A stretch of 64,000 bases of DNA from an uncultured Barnesiella sp. (GTDB taxonomy: Bacteria; Bacteroidota; Bacteroidia; Bacteroidales; Barnesiellaceae). The stretch spans positions 248,001-312,000 of the forward strand of contig CALUFO010000001.1 of NCBI GenBank assembly GCA_944320015.1, given 5' to 3'. Positions 34,744-44,777 of this stretch are shown in pieces. Position numbers and translations under genes: made by a program. The notes beneath the pieces were generated by a model, which was not told the DNA's origin, ran no database searches, and was given only the letters and a program-made list of their open reading frames with translations. Positions within the stretch are counted from its first letter, which is position 1, and every line of letters begins with the position of its first letter.

Positions 34744-37700
34744 AAACAAAAGGAGGTATTATAGAATTGGCGATGAAATACCGTCAAATCGTTATTCTCA
34801 TCGTCTCATCGATGTTCTTGATGGGCATATACGCTTTGGTGAAGATGCCCAAACAGGAATTTCCCGTGTTTACCGTGCGGCAGGGAGTGGTTATCGCTGT
34901 GTATTCGGGAGCCACCTCCGATGAGGTGGAAGAGCAGGTTACCCGGCCTCTCGAAAACTTTATCTTCGAGTTCAAAGAGGTGAAAAAGTCCAAGACCCAT
35001 TCGCTCAGCCGCGATGGTATGGCGATGGTTTTTGTCGAACTGAACGACGATGTCACCAAGAAAGATGAATTTTGGGCGAAATTCAAACACCGTGCCGCAA
35101 CATTCAAGTCGGAACTTCCCGCAGGGGTTATCGCTTTGATTACCAACGACGATTTCGGCGATACATCGGCGATGTTGATTACCATCGAGTCGAAAGACAA
35201 GACCTACCGGGAATTGGAAGGGTATCTCGACGAGCTGAAAAGCCGGTTGAGGCATATCGACGCGGTGAGCAACCTGCGCACCTTTGGCGAGCAGAAAGAG
35301 CAGATAGGCGTTTATCTCGACCCGGCCAAACTTTCCCGGTATGCCATTGGAAATACCACGTTGGCGGCCAAACTTTTGGCGCAAGGTTTTACGACGATGA
35401 GCGGGTCGGTCGACAATAGTACGTTTGTCGCCCCCATTCATGTGTCGGAGAGTTACGATTGTGTGAGCGATGTAGCCAATCAAATCGTTTTCAGCGACCC
35501 GCAAGGCAATGCCATTCGGCTGAAAGATGTGGCCCGAGTGGTGCGCGAGTATCCCGATCCTTCGTCCTATATTACCAATAACGGGACAAAATGCCTCGTT
35601 CTATCTATGGAGATGCGCGAGGGGAACAATATTGTTCAAATGGGAAAAGAGGTGAACGAGGTGCTGGAGGAGTATGAAAAAGAATTGCCCGACGATGTTT
35701 CCATATTCCGCATTACCGACCAGTCGCAGGTTGTGGGCGATTCGGTCGCTACATTCCTCCGCGAGTTGTTGATAGCCATTGTAGCCGTGATTATTGTCGT
35801 CATGTTGCTCATGCCGTTGAAAGTGGCGTCGGTGGCAGCCTCGACGATACCTATTACCATTGCCTTGTCGTTGTTGGTATTCTATCTGTGCGGTGTGGAA
35901 CTGAACATGGTGACGCTGGCGGCGTTGATTGCCTCGTTGGGCATGATTGTCGATAACACTATTGTGATTATAGACTGCTACATGGAGAAATTGGACAACG
36001 GGGTGGATCGCTGGACTGCGGCGATAGATAGCGCGAAAGAGTTTTTCAAATCGATATTCTCCGCTACGCTGGCGATTAGCATCACATTCTTTCCCTTCCT
36101 GTTCACGGCCTCCGGCATGATAGGCGATTTTGTGAAGTCTTTTCCGTGGGCGATGACGATTATTTTGTTCCTGTCGCTATTGGTTGCCGTGCTGTTGATT
36201 CCTTATATGCAGTATCATTTTATACTCCGAGGTTTCAAACGACAAGATAGGGCGGTGGAGACAAAAAAACGCCGCTCGTTCTTGGATAAACTCCAATCCT
36301 CGTACGATAAGCTCATTGTCAAATGCTTTGCCCACCCGGCGAGAACTATGGGAGTGGGAGCGCTATCGGTGGTGCTGGGGGTTGCGCTTTTCTTGCTGTT
36401 GCCTCAGCGGCTCATGCCTATCGCCGAGCGTAACCAGTTTGCCGTAGAGATTTATTTGCCGGCGGGGAGCGCGCTCGAACAAACCGTGGCTGTGGCCGAT
36501 AGTTTGGAAGCCATTCTACAAAAAGATCCTCGGGTGGTTTCGGTGGCATCGTTCAAGGGCGACGGTTCTCCCCGGTTCCACACGGTTTACGCGCCACAAA
36601 TGCCGGGTACGAACTATGCCCAGTTTATCGTGAACACCACGGGCAACAAGGCGACCGAGGAGATGATTGCCGAGTATAAAGATAAATATCTCAACTATTT
36701 CCCCAATGTGAGAACCCGTTTCAAACAACTTGAAAATACGCCTGCCGCTTATCCGATAGAGATAAGGGTGAAAGGCGAGAATCGAGACAGCCTGCTCTTG
36801 GCCGCCGATAGGGTGAGGGCGGTGATGAGCCGTTTTGATGAACTTTCGTTGGTTCACGACAATTGGAACGGCCAGCTTCCCGGGGTCTCCCTGCGGTTGA
36901 AAGACGACGAGATGAGCCGCTTGGGGCTCGACAAGGCACAAGTATCGGCCGCTCTTGCCATGCACTTGGGCAATGGCTTGCCCGTGACGACGGTATGGGA
37001 CGGCGACTATCCGGTGCAAGTCGTGTTGAAAGACGAGAGTGTCGAGGAGCCTTCGTATGACGACATAGCCAACCAATATGTGTCGGCATGGGGCGGAACG
37101 GTTTCTGTACCGGTACGGCAGATTGCCGATGTGGAACCCGACTGGCACAGTTTCCAGATAGCGCATCGCAACGGAATCCCGTATATTTCGGTACAGTCCG
37201 ATGTGAAAGAAGGGGTCAATACGACGTCATTGACAAAGCAAATCGTGAAAGCGGTGGAAAAAATAGATTTCCCACAAGGCATATCGTATGAGATAGGAGG
37301 CAGTCAGGAAAGCGACGACGAGACGATGGGCATGATTATGAGCGGTCTTGTCGTTTCTATCATTGTAATTTTCTTCATTCTGTTGTTCCATTTCCGTCGC
37401 ATCAACATGGCTTTGCTCATCTTGGGTTCTATCTCCCTCTGTTTGTTGGGAGCAGCCCTCGGTATGTGGATTATGGGTCTCGATATGAGCGTGACGGCGG
37501 TATTGGGTATCGTGAGCCTGATGGGAATCCTTGTGCGTAACGGAATTATCATGCTCGACTATGCCGACGAATTGAGAATCAAAGAGGGATTGAGTGTGCG
37601 GGAAGCCGCCCTGCATTCGGCCAAACGCCGTATGCGGCCTATCTTCCTTACCTCGGCCGCCGCTTCGATGGGTGTTGTTCCTATGATTCTGAGCGGGAGC

Positions 37701-37832
37701 GCCTTGTGGTCGCCTATGGGAACGGTTGTGTTCTTCGGCACGATTGTGTCGATGGTGCTGACCGTGACGATTTTGCCGGTGGCTTATTGGTTGATATTCA
37801 GGAGAGCCGACCGTAAAACTGTAAATCAATGA
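34740..37832 (+). CDS. RND efflux transporter permease
   Basis: The 1030-residue inner-membrane proton-driven pump has two halves of six transmembrane helices with large periplasmic loops. TM4 carries GMIVDNTIVIIDCYMEKL and TM10 SLMGILVRNGIIMLDYADEL. The AcrB relay of two Asp and a Lys reads Asp-Asn and Arg here, a change seen in many COG0841 pumps of this type. The DDTMG and porter-domain segments are intact. Substrates cannot be predicted. It overlaps both neighbouring genes by 4 nt. Confidence 0.94.
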   Translation: MKTKGGIIELAMKYRQIVILIVSSMFLMGIYALVKMPKQEFPVFTVRQGVVIAVYSGATSDEVEEQVTRPLENFIFEFKEVKKSKTHSLSRDGMAMVFVELNDDVTKKDEFWAKFKHRAATFKSELPAGVIALITNDDFGDTSAMLITIESKDKTYRELEGYLDELKSRLRHIDAVSNLRTFGEQKEQIGVYLDPAKLSRYAIGNTTLAAKLLAQGFTTMSGSVDNSTFVAPIHVSESYDCVSDVANQIVFSDPQGNAIRLKDVARVVREYPDPSSYITNNGTKCLVLSMEMREGNNIVQMGKEVNEVLEEYEKELPDDVSIFRITDQSQVVGDSVATFLRELLIAIVAVIIVVMLLMPLKVASVAASTIPITIALSLLVFYLCGVELNMVTLAALIASLGMIVDNTIVIIDCYMEKLDNGVDRWTAAIDSAKEFFKSIFSATLAISITFFPFLFTASGMIGDFVKSFPWAMTIILFLSLLVAVLLIPYMQYHFILRGFKRQDRAVETKKRRSFLDKLQSSYDKLIVKCFAHPARTMGVGALSVVLGVALFLLLPQRLMPIAERNQFAVEIYLPAGSALEQTVAVADSLEAILQKDPRVVSVASFKGDGSPRFHTVYAPQMPGTNYAQFIVNTTGNKATEEMIAEYKDKYLNYFPNVRTRFKQLENTPAAYPIEIRVKGENRDSLLLAADRVRAVMSRFDELSLVHDNWNGQLPGVSLRLKDDEMSRLGLDKAQVSAALAMHLGNGLPVTTVWDGDYPVQVVLKDESVEEPSYDDIANQYVSAWGGTVSVPVRQIADVEPDWHSFQIAHRNGIPYISVQSDVKEGVNTTSLTKQIVKAVEKIDFPQGISYEIGGSQESDDETMGMIMSGLVVSIIVIFFILLFHFRRINMALLILGSISLCLLGAALGMWIMGLDMSVTAVLGIVSLMGILVRNGIIMLDYADELRIKEGLSVREAALHSAKRRMRPIFLTSAAASMGVVPMILSGSALWSPMGTVVFFGTIVSMVLTVTILPVAYWLIFRRADRKTVNQ

Positions 37833-37846
37833 AAGGAGAACAAGCA

Positions 37847-39139
37847 ATGAAGAATCGAATCATATATATGGCCTTGTGCCTGCTGGCTGTATCGATACCT
37901 GCCGGAGCGCAGAAACTCTATACGCTCGACGAGTGCAGGACTTTGGCTTTGGAGAATAGTGCGAAGATCAAGAACAGCCGCTTTGAAGTCGAGGCGGCGA
38001 ACCAGACCTCGAAAGAGGCGTTTACCAATTATTTTCCCAATGTGTCGGCTATGGGAGCCATCTTTAAATCCAGTGACGACATGATGCAAATGGATATAGA
38101 AATGCCGGTTCCGGGGCTTTCGTCCCTACCTATGGAGATGATAAACCAAGGGAAAATGGCGGCGGTGACGCTGGTACAACCCGTATTCATGGGCGGACGC
38201 ATCGTCAATGGAAACAAGTTGGCGAAGATAGGGGAGCAGGTGAGCGAATACCAACTTGCCCTTACCGAAAACCAAGTGGAAGCTTCGGTCGACCAATACT
38301 ATTGGCAATTGGTCGCCTTGAAAGAAAAATTGCGTACATTGGAAACGTTGGAGACTCAACTCGATGGAATACACAAAGATGTGGAAGCCTCGGTCAATGC
38401 CGGGCTTGCGACCCGCAATGACTTGTTGCGGGTGGAATTGCAACAGCAGAATATCGCAGCAGGCCGCTTGAAGGTAGAGAATGGAGTGTCGGTCACCAAA
38501 ATGCTCCTGTGTCATTTGGTCGGGGTCGAGCGGGAAGAGTTTGAGATAGCGTTCGACCAATTTCCCGCAGTCGTCTCACCGTTGGACTATTATGTCAATC
38601 CCGAGGAAGGCCTTGAAAACCGCTCTGAGAGCAAGCTCCTCGACAAGAGTGTAGAGGCTGCGAAATTGCAGTTGCGCATGACCCGGGGCGAAAATCTCCC
38701 GTCGTTGGGAGTGGGCGCAGGCTACATTTATCACGATTTGACCGAGAAAGATACCGACTTCGGTGTGATATTCGCCACCGTGTCGGTTCCCATCACTTCT
38801 TGGTGGGGTGGCTCGCACGCTATTAAGCGGGAGAAAATCAAGAAACAGCAGGCCGAGAATACCCGTGAAGAATCGAGAGAAATGATGTTGGTCGAGATAG
38901 AAGCGAAATGGAACGAATTGCAGGAGGCCTACCAGCAAGTGCTGTTGTCCGAAAAGTCCATAGAGTCGTCGACCGAGAACTTGCGGCTCAATAACGACTA
39001 TTACAAAGCAGGGACGGTGTCCCTCTCGGACTTGCTCGATGCCCAGTCGCTCATGCAGCAGAGCCACGACCAGTATGCCGAGGCTTGCACCGCTTATCAG
39101 CAGAAACTCACCGCCTATTTACAGGCCACCGGGCGATAA
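37847..39139 (+). CDS. TolC-family outer-membrane efflux channel
   Basis: The 430-residue product from ATG 37847 has a signal peptide (MALCLLAVSIPAGAQ region). A typical TolC/OEP two-repeat helical barrel follows: LYTLDECRTLALENSAKIKN, later LVQPVFMGGRIVNGNKLAKI, and NDYYKAGTVSLSDLLDAQSLM. An in-frame ATG at 37829 overlaps the pump gene by 4 nt (ATGA), but would put six polar residues before the signal peptide. Both starts are possible. It completes a three-gene tripartite efflux operon. Confidence 0.92.
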   Translation: MKNRIIYMALCLLAVSIPAGAQKLYTLDECRTLALENSAKIKNSRFEVEAANQTSKEAFTNYFPNVSAMGAIFKSSDDMMQMDIEMPVPGLSSLPMEMINQGKMAAVTLVQPVFMGGRIVNGNKLAKIGEQVSEYQLALTENQVEASVDQYYWQLVALKEKLRTLETLETQLDGIHKDVEASVNAGLATRNDLLRVELQQQNIAAGRLKVENGVSVTKMLLCHLVGVEREEFEIAFDQFPAVVSPLDYYVNPEEGLENRSESKLLDKSVEAAKLQLRMTRGENLPSLGVGAGYIYHDLTEKDTDFGVIFATVSVPITSWWGGSHAIKREKIKKQQAENTREESREMMLVEIEAKWNELQEAYQQVLLSEKSIESSTENLRLNNDYYKAGTVSLSDLLDAQSLMQQSHDQYAEACTAYQQKLTAYLQATGR

Positions 39140-39166
39140 CTCGGTTGGACGATATGTGAAGGGAAA

Positions 39167-39199
39167 GCCGCCTCGAAATCCATTTGGGGCGGCCTCTTT
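39167..39199 (+). terminator. Terminator of the RND efflux operon
   Basis: GCCGCC (39167-39172) pairs with GGCGGC (39188-39193), followed by CTCTTTA. Confidence 0.6.
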
Positions 39200-39351
39200 A
39201 TGTTTTATGGATTGTGTCGAAGATAGGGAAAATCGGGTGGCGGGGCAGGGTAAAGGCGGGGAAATGTATTTTCGGGACTTCATTCCGAGACGATTGATAA
39301 TTTATCATATTCATTGGACAATGGCATGGGTTTCGCAGGATTCATATAAAA

Positions 39352-39385
39352 ATGAGGTATCCCGATAAGTGGCGGGATACCTCAT
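39352..39385 (-). terminator. Terminator of the etfB-etfA-acyl-CoA dehydrogenase operon
   Basis: ATGAGGTATCCCG (39352-39364) and CGGGATACCTCAT (39373-39385) form a perfect 13-bp stem with an 8-nt loop; on the minus strand it is followed by TTTTTATAT. Confidence 0.8.
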
Positions 39386-39409
39386 CTAATGATATGGAAA
39401 TGTCGCGTT

Positions 39410-41113
39410 TTATTTGCGGTAATCGGCCATCATTTCGGGTTTGAAGTGGTCGATGAAAGCGGCGTGTTTGGCAACCTCGGCCTCTCCGAAGTTGATATAT
39501 ACCTCGGCCGAATGACGGAACGATTCGTTGCGAGTCGTGTCGGCGAGCAGCAGGTGACCCATGATTATGTGTCCGGCCATCTCGACCATGCGGCGGGCTT
39601 GGAAGTCGATGTATTCGTTGTCTTTGGTTTCGGTAACGGTTTCGACAGCTTTTACATAGGCTTCTTTCATCGCTTTGAGCCGGTTGCGCAGGGGGTCCAG
39701 TTCGGGTGCGATTTCGGCAGCTTCGTAAGCCTCGATTTGGTGGAGGTAAGTGCCGGTGGTCACATGGCGTATGGCGGCTACCACTTGCAACTGGGTTGTA
39801 CCCTCGTAGATCGAGGTGATGCGGGCGTCGCGGTAGATACGTTCGCAGGCATAGTCTTTCATGAAGCCCGAACCGCCGTGTACCTGCACGCAGTCGTAGG
39901 CGTTCTGGTTACAGAATTCGCTCGACATGCCTTTGGCCATGGGGGTGAAAGCGTCGGCCAATTTTTGGTAGGCTTTCATCTCGGCGCGCTCTTCGGGTTC
40001 GAGCGAACGCTCTTTGGCTATATCCTCGTAGGTCTTGTAGAGGTCGACGAAGCGTGTCGTCTCGTAGAGCAACGAGCGCGAAGCGTCGAGCTTGGCCTTC
40101 ATCAACGAAATCATTTCGTAAACGGCGGGGAACTCGATGATGGCTTTGCCGAATTGTTTGCGGTCGCGGGCATAGGCGATAGCTTCACGGTATGCGGCTT
40201 CCGATACACCCACCGATTGGGCGGCGATACCGAGGCGGGCGCCGTTCATCAGAGCCATCACATATTTGATAAGGCCCAACTTGCGGCTGCCGCAGAGTTC
40301 GGCTTTGGCGTTTTTGAACACGAGTTCGCAGGTGGGAGACCCTTTGATACCCATTTTGTTTTCGATACGACGCACGGTCACGCCGCCGTCGTTGCGGTCA
40401 TAGATGAACATCGAGAGGCCACGGCCGTCTTTGGTACCTTCTTCCGAGCGAGCCAATACGAGGGCGATATGTCCGTCGCCATTGGTGATAAAACGTTTTA
40501 CACCGTTGAGATACCAGCAGCCGTCGGCTTCGCTGTAAGTGGCTTTGAGCATCACGGCTTGCAGGTCCGAACCGGCATCGGGCTCGGTCAAGTCCATGGC
40601 CATGGTTTCGCCGGCGCATACACGAGGCAGGTATTTTTGTTTTTGCTCTTCGCTGGCAAATTCGTAAATCGTCTCGGCGCAATCTTGCAAGCCCCAGATG
40701 TTTACAAACCCGGCATCGGCGCGGCTCACCATATCGGCGGCCATGATATAGGGCACGAGCGAGAAGTTGAGTCCGTTGTAGCGGCGGGGCATCGAGATAC
40801 CCATGAGCCCGGCTTTTACCAGAGCGTCGAGGTTCTTTTGCGTGCCCTTGGCATATACCACATGACCGTCGACAACGTGCGGACCTTCGTGGTCCACGTC
40901 TTCGGCATTGGCCGCTACGATTTCGCCGCTTATCTCGCCGGCGATTTCGAGTACTTTTTCATAACTGTCCATGGCGTCCTCGAAGTTGAAGGGCGCATAG
41001 TCGTATTTCCCGGCATCGGAGTAGTTCCGTTCCCGTAAGGCCACCAGCTTCTCCATGAGCGGGTGGTGCAAGTGATGTTTCAAATCACTGTTGTCTAAAT
41101 AAAAGTTAGCCAT
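39410..41113 (-). CDS. Acyl-CoA dehydrogenase family protein
   Basis: The FAD enzyme oxidises acyl-CoA to the enoyl-CoA and passes electrons to ETF. The 567-residue length is typical of the long form. Motifs: GISMPRRYNGLNFS, MDLTEPDAGSDLQAV, FITNGDGHIA, GIKGSPTCEL, ALMNGARLGIAAQSVG, YARDRKQFGKAI, and QVHGGSGFMKDYACERIYRDARITSIYEGTTQLQ. An extra C-terminal helical domain is present. In Bacteroidota this enzyme is constantly grouped with etfB/etfA; the acyl substrate is unknown. It is the last gene of that operon. Confidence 0.93.
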   Translation of the reverse strand: MANFYLDNSDLKHHLHHPLMEKLVALRERNYSDAGKYDYAPFNFEDAMDSYEKVLEIAGEISGEIVAANAEDVDHEGPHVVDGHVVYAKGTQKNLDALVKAGLMGISMPRRYNGLNFSLVPYIMAADMVSRADAGFVNIWGLQDCAETIYEFASEEQKQKYLPRVCAGETMAMDLTEPDAGSDLQAVMLKATYSEADGCWYLNGVKRFITNGDGHIALVLARSEEGTKDGRGLSMFIYDRNDGGVTVRRIENKMGIKGSPTCELVFKNAKAELCGSRKLGLIKYVMALMNGARLGIAAQSVGVSEAAYREAIAYARDRKQFGKAIIEFPAVYEMISLMKAKLDASRSLLYETTRFVDLYKTYEDIAKERSLEPEERAEMKAYQKLADAFTPMAKGMSSEFCNQNAYDCVQVHGGSGFMKDYACERIYRDARITSIYEGTTQLQVVAAIRHVTTGTYLHQIEAYEAAEIAPELDPLRNRLKAMKEAYVKAVETVTETKDNEYIDFQARRMVEMAGHIIMGHLLLADTTRNESFRHSAEVYINFGEAEVAKHAAFIDHFKPEMMADYRK

Positions 41114-41218
41114 TATTCTGTATTTTCTTTTTTCGTGTTGTATTATAATTCACTCCTTTGCGAGCGCTTCGTTTTTGGTTGGAAGCTCCCGGGCGTGCCC
41201 CGGTTGTCGCAAGTGGGA

Positions 41219-42238
41219 TTACTTGGAGTTTTTCTTATAATATTTGATCAGTTTGGGAACTACATCTTCTACCGTACCGGTGATCACATAGTCGGCTATC
41301 GTGTTGATAGGTGCGTTGGGGTCGCTGTTGATCGAGATGATGATGGAGCTGTCCTGCATACCGGCGATGTGCTGGATTTGTCCCGAGATACCGCAGGCGA
41401 TATAGAGTTTGGGACGTACGGTCACACCTGTTTGTCCGATTTGACGGTCGTGTTCGGCAAAGCCCGCATCGACGGCGGCGCGCGAAGCACCTACTTCGGC
41501 GCCCAATGTAGAGGCGAGGTCAAACAGCATATCAAAGTTCTCTTTCGAGCCCATGCCGTATCCGCCGGCTACGATGATCGAAGCGCCTTTGATATTGGCT
41601 TTCGATTTCTCCATCTGGCGGTCGATTACCTCGACTACAAAGTCGGTGTCGGCAACATATTTCTTGGGGTCGAGTTTGATCACTTCGCCTTTGTAGTTGG
41701 GGTCGTAAACCTCTTTCTTCATCACGCCTTCGCGCACGGTAGCCATTTGGGGACGGCACTCGGGGTTGACAATCGTAGCCACGATGTTACCGCCGAAAGC
41801 GGGACGAATCTGGTACAACAGGTTTTCGTAGGTCTTGTTGTTTTTTTTGTCCTCGTGCGGGCCTATTTCGAGCGAGGTACAGTCGGCTGTCAAACCGCTG
41901 TGGAGCGACGACGATACACGCGGCCCGAGGTCGCGGCCTATGCTGGTGGCACCCATCAGGCACACTTGGGGTTTCTGCTCTTTGAAGAGGTTCACCAGTA
42001 CCGAGGTATGGGGAATCGAGGTGTAGGGATAGAGGCGGGGATCGTCGACGGTATATACCGTGTCGACACCATAGGGGAACACCTGTTTCTCCACGCCGTC
42101 GAGGTTGCTGCCGATGACGAGCGCTTCGAGTTTACAATTGAGTTGATTGGCCAACGAACGACCTTTGGTGAGCAGTTCGAGGCTCACATCGGCGATAATG
42201 CCGTCTTCTATTTCGCAATATACAATCAGATTGTTCAT
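41219..42238 (-). CDS. etfA: Electron transfer flavoprotein, alpha subunit
   Basis: The 339-residue product contains the FAD-binding C-terminal domain of EtfA: GASIIVAGGYGMGSKENFDML, GASRAAVDAGFAEHDRQIGQTGVTVRPKLYIACGISGQIQHIAGM, and IISINSDPNAPINTIADYVITG. With EtfB it accepts electrons from acyl-CoA dehydrogenase. EtfB lies 34 nt upstream and the dehydrogenase 105 nt downstream, so all three form an operon. Confidence 0.95.
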   Translation of the reverse strand: MNNLIVYCEIEDGIIADVSLELLTKGRSLANQLNCKLEALVIGSNLDGVEKQVFPYGVDTVYTVDDPRLYPYTSIPHTSVLVNLFKEQKPQVCLMGATSIGRDLGPRVSSSLHSGLTADCTSLEIGPHEDKKNNKTYENLLYQIRPAFGGNIVATIVNPECRPQMATVREGVMKKEVYDPNYKGEVIKLDPKKYVADTDFVVEVIDRQMEKSKANIKGASIIVAGGYGMGSKENFDMLFDLASTLGAEVGASRAAVDAGFAEHDRQIGQTGVTVRPKLYIACGISGQIQHIAGMQDSSIIISINSDPNAPINTIADYVITGTVEDVVPKLIKYYKKNSK

Positions 42239-42272
42239 AATCGTTAGTTTTTTAGTTCATAGTACACGGGCA

Positions 42273-43145
42273 TTAACCAATGGTGTGATTGGCGATCAAC
42301 TCTTTTACGAGATCTTCGATTTCGTTGTCGGCTGCCGTGAGCTGTTTGCTTTCTTTGGCTTGGAATACCACGTTTTGCACGGCTTTCACCTTGGTGGGCG
42401 AACCGGCGAGACCTACTTGCGAGAGGTCGGCGTCGACGTCGTTTACACTCCATTCATAGAGGTTGAGCGAGGGACGCTCCTCGTAGAGTTTGAGACACTC
42501 TTCGCTGAGTCCTTGTTTTTCGCTCGGCGTCTTGGCATATTTATAACGTTGGATTAGTTTGGCGTTGCGGGGACGGCATTCGTCGGCCGATCCGTTTACG
42601 GTAATCACAGCGGGCAGGGGTACCACTACGGTTTCCACGCCCCGTTCGAGCCGGCGTTTTACGGTAGCTTTGCCATTCTCGATTTTGAGTATTTGCTCGG
42701 CATAGGTCACTTGGGGAATGCCCAGTTTCTCGGCCACCTGCGGGCCTACTTGCGCCGTATCGCCGTCGATGGCTTGGCGTCCGCCCAAGATGATGTCGAA
42801 ATCTTTAATTTTGCATATGGCACATGACAAAGCGTATGAAGTTGCCAGCGTGTCGGCTCCGGCAAAAGCGCGGTCGGTAAGTACGATCCCGCCGTCGGCG
42901 CCGCGGAAAAGGCCTTCTCGAATGATCTCGGCGGCGCGGGGAGGACCCATCGTCAAGAGGGTAATTGTCGAACCCGGATTCTGTTCTTTCAATTGCAGCG
43001 CCTGTTCCAAGGCATTCAAATCTTCGGGGTTGAAGATAGCGGGCAGAGCGGCGCGGTTGATTGTACCGTCCTCTTTCATGGCATCTTTCCCCACATTTCT
43101 GGTATCGGGCACTTGCTTGGCCAATACTACGATTTTAAGACTCAT
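42273..43145 (-). CDS. etfB: Electron transfer flavoprotein, beta subunit
   Basis: The 290-residue product is the nucleotide-binding EtfB: VVLAKQVPDTRNVGKDAMKEDGTINR, LGGRQAIDGDTAQVGPQVAEKLGIPQVTY, and the loop VPLPAVITVNGS before RYKYAKTPS. It forms a heterodimer with EtfA. A strong promoter lies 65 nt upstream. It is the first gene of the ETF-acyl-CoA dehydrogenase operon. Confidence 0.95.
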   Translation of the reverse strand: MSLKIVVLAKQVPDTRNVGKDAMKEDGTINRAALPAIFNPEDLNALEQALQLKEQNPGSTITLLTMGPPRAAEIIREGLFRGADGGIVLTDRAFAGADTLATSYALSCAICKIKDFDIILGGRQAIDGDTAQVGPQVAEKLGIPQVTYAEQILKIENGKATVKRRLERGVETVVVPLPAVITVNGSADECRPRNAKLIQRYKYAKTPSEKQGLSEECLKLYEERPSLNLYEWSVNDVDADLSQVGLAGSPTKVKAVQNVVFQAKESKQLTAADNEIEDLVKELIANHTIG

Positions 43146-43209
43146 AATTTAATGTGAGATTTATGATTTATAAATATTTCTATGTCTCTTGTATCGGTTC
43201 AAAGACTTG

Positions 43210-43241
43210 CAAAAGTACAAAAAATGATTGTTATTATCAAT
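43210..43241 (-). promoter_or_regulatory. Promoter of the etfB operon
   Basis: On the minus strand ATTG (43238-43241), a 20-nt spacer and TACTTTTG (43210-43217). The leader is about 60 nt. Confidence 0.7.
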
Positions 43242-43251
43242 CTTTTAACCG

Positions 43252-43308
43252 AAAAACCTTTGTGCAATCGTTGCTTGGTTGTGAGTACCGATCGCATAAA
43301 GGTTTTTT
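43252..43308 (-). terminator. Terminator after the PurF-like gene
   Basis: AAAAACCTTT with a short GCAATCG extension pairs with CGATCGC extended by ATAAAGGTTTTTT across an 18-nt loop. The T-run flanks both sides, so it may stop transcription from both directions. Confidence 0.75.
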
Positions 43309-43332
43309 CCCGTAACTTTTTCCCTGCGCTTC

Positions 43333-44736
43333 TCATTCGTAGCTGCTTCCGTCGAAACAGTGGGTGCAGATACACTCTTTGGGTAGGCCGATAGCCTCGA
43401 CCAAAGTTTCCAACGGGTTGAATTTGAGCGAAGTGATTTTCAGTTTTTTACAAATGCAATTGACCATGCAGTTGTATTGGGGAGAGCCGGTGCGGGCATA
43501 GGCCTCGACATTCTTGTGGGGGTCGCCTTCGAACTCGGCGATGGTGCGGCGGGTAATCAGTTCCATTTCGCTTTTCGACGCCGTGAAGTTGAGGAATCGG
43601 CAAGGATAGAGCAGCGGCGGACAGCTGATGCGCATGTGCACCTCTTTGGCGCCGTAGCGGTAAAGGTCCGACACATTGTCGCGCAATTGGGTTCCCCGCA
43701 CGATCGAGTCGTCGCAGAATACCACCTTTTTGCCGTCGAGCATGGTTTTGTTGGGAATCAGTTTCATCTTGGCCACCAACTCGCGCATGGCTTGGTTCGA
43801 AGGGGTGAAACTGCGGGGCCAAGTGGGCGTGTACTTGACGATGCCTCGCCGGTAGGGAATTTGTTTCCCCACGGCATATCCCAGCGCCATGCCTATTCCC
43901 GAGTCGGGGATGCCCGAGACGAAATCGGCCTCGATGTCGTCGTTTTTGCCCATTTCGTAGCCCGAGTGGAACCGCACTTCCTCGACATTGCGTCCTTCGT
44001 ATTCGCAGACCGGATAACCGTAATATACCCACAGGAAGGCGCAGATTTGCATCTTGGAACTGGGCTGGTTGAGCGATTCGTAGCCGTCGGCCGTGAGGCG
44101 TACGATTTCGCCGGGGCGAATGTCGTAGCAAAGTTCATATCCGAGGTTGGGGAAACTGCACGTCTCGGACGATATGGCATAGCCATTTTCTCCCTTGCCG
44201 ATAAGGATAGGGGAGCGGCCGTATTTGTCGCGGGCGGCGATGATGCCTTGCTCGGTGAGCAGCAGCATGGAGCAAGAACCTTTGATTTTTTCTTGTACCA
44301 ACCGTATGCCGTCGACGTAGTCTTTTCCTTGGCTGATAATCATCGAGACCAACTCCGATTGGTTGATGATGTTGTTGCTGTGTTCGCTGAAATGGTTCCC
44401 ACTGGCCAGCAACTCTTTTTCGAGTTCTTCGACATTATTTATCTTGGCTACGGTGACGATGGCAAACTTTCCCAAATGACAACTGATGATAATCGGTTGG
44501 GCGTCGGTGTCGCTGATAACGCCTATCCCCGAATTTCCGGAAAATTCGTGTAGCTCGGCTTCGAACTTCGAGCGGAAATAAGAGTTCTCGATGTTGTGAA
44601 TCGCCCGTTTGAAAACTCCGTTTTCGTAGGTGACGATACCGGCGCGTTTTGTACCTAAGTGCGAATTGTAATCGACGCCGTAAAAAAGATCGGTCACGCA
44701 AGAATCTTTTTTTATGGTACCAAAAAATCCTCCCAT
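43333..44736 (-). CDS. Amidophosphoribosyltransferase-like protein lacking the catalytic cysteine
   Basis: The 467-residue protein is a PurF homologue by its C-terminal half. The PRPP motif is VVFCDDSIVRGTQLRDN, and the Fe-S ligand positions in CAFLWVYYGYP, CPPLLYPC and CTHCFDG are kept. The N terminus reads MGGFFGTI, whereas true PurF has Cys2 (MCGI) as the glutaminase nucleophile. HNG and Arg/Thr motifs of the glutaminase site are also altered. So the amidotransferase half is probably inactive; the phosphoribosyl-transfer half looks intact. It may be an ammonia-using or regulatory paralogue. The gene lies downstream of purL. Confidence 0.85.
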   Translation of the reverse strand: MGGFFGTIKKDSCVTDLFYGVDYNSHLGTKRAGIVTYENGVFKRAIHNIENSYFRSKFEAELHEFSGNSGIGVISDTDAQPIIISCHLGKFAIVTVAKINNVEELEKELLASGNHFSEHSNNIINQSELVSMIISQGKDYVDGIRLVQEKIKGSCSMLLLTEQGIIAARDKYGRSPILIGKGENGYAISSETCSFPNLGYELCYDIRPGEIVRLTADGYESLNQPSSKMQICAFLWVYYGYPVCEYEGRNVEEVRFHSGYEMGKNDDIEADFVSGIPDSGIGMALGYAVGKQIPYRRGIVKYTPTWPRSFTPSNQAMRELVAKMKLIPNKTMLDGKKVVFCDDSIVRGTQLRDNVSDLYRYGAKEVHMRISCPPLLYPCRFLNFTASKSEMELITRRTIAEFEGDPHKNVEAYARTGSPQYNCMVNCICKKLKITSLKFNPLETLVEAIGLPKECICTHCFDGSSYE

Positions 44737-44777
44737 AGTTTAATTTGTGGTAATGGTTAATTGTTGATAAAATGAAA

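Noticed and set aside
39389..41038. 549-codon plus-strand frame opposite the acyl-CoA dehydrogenase
   Set aside because: Antisense shadow; repetitive low-information composition.
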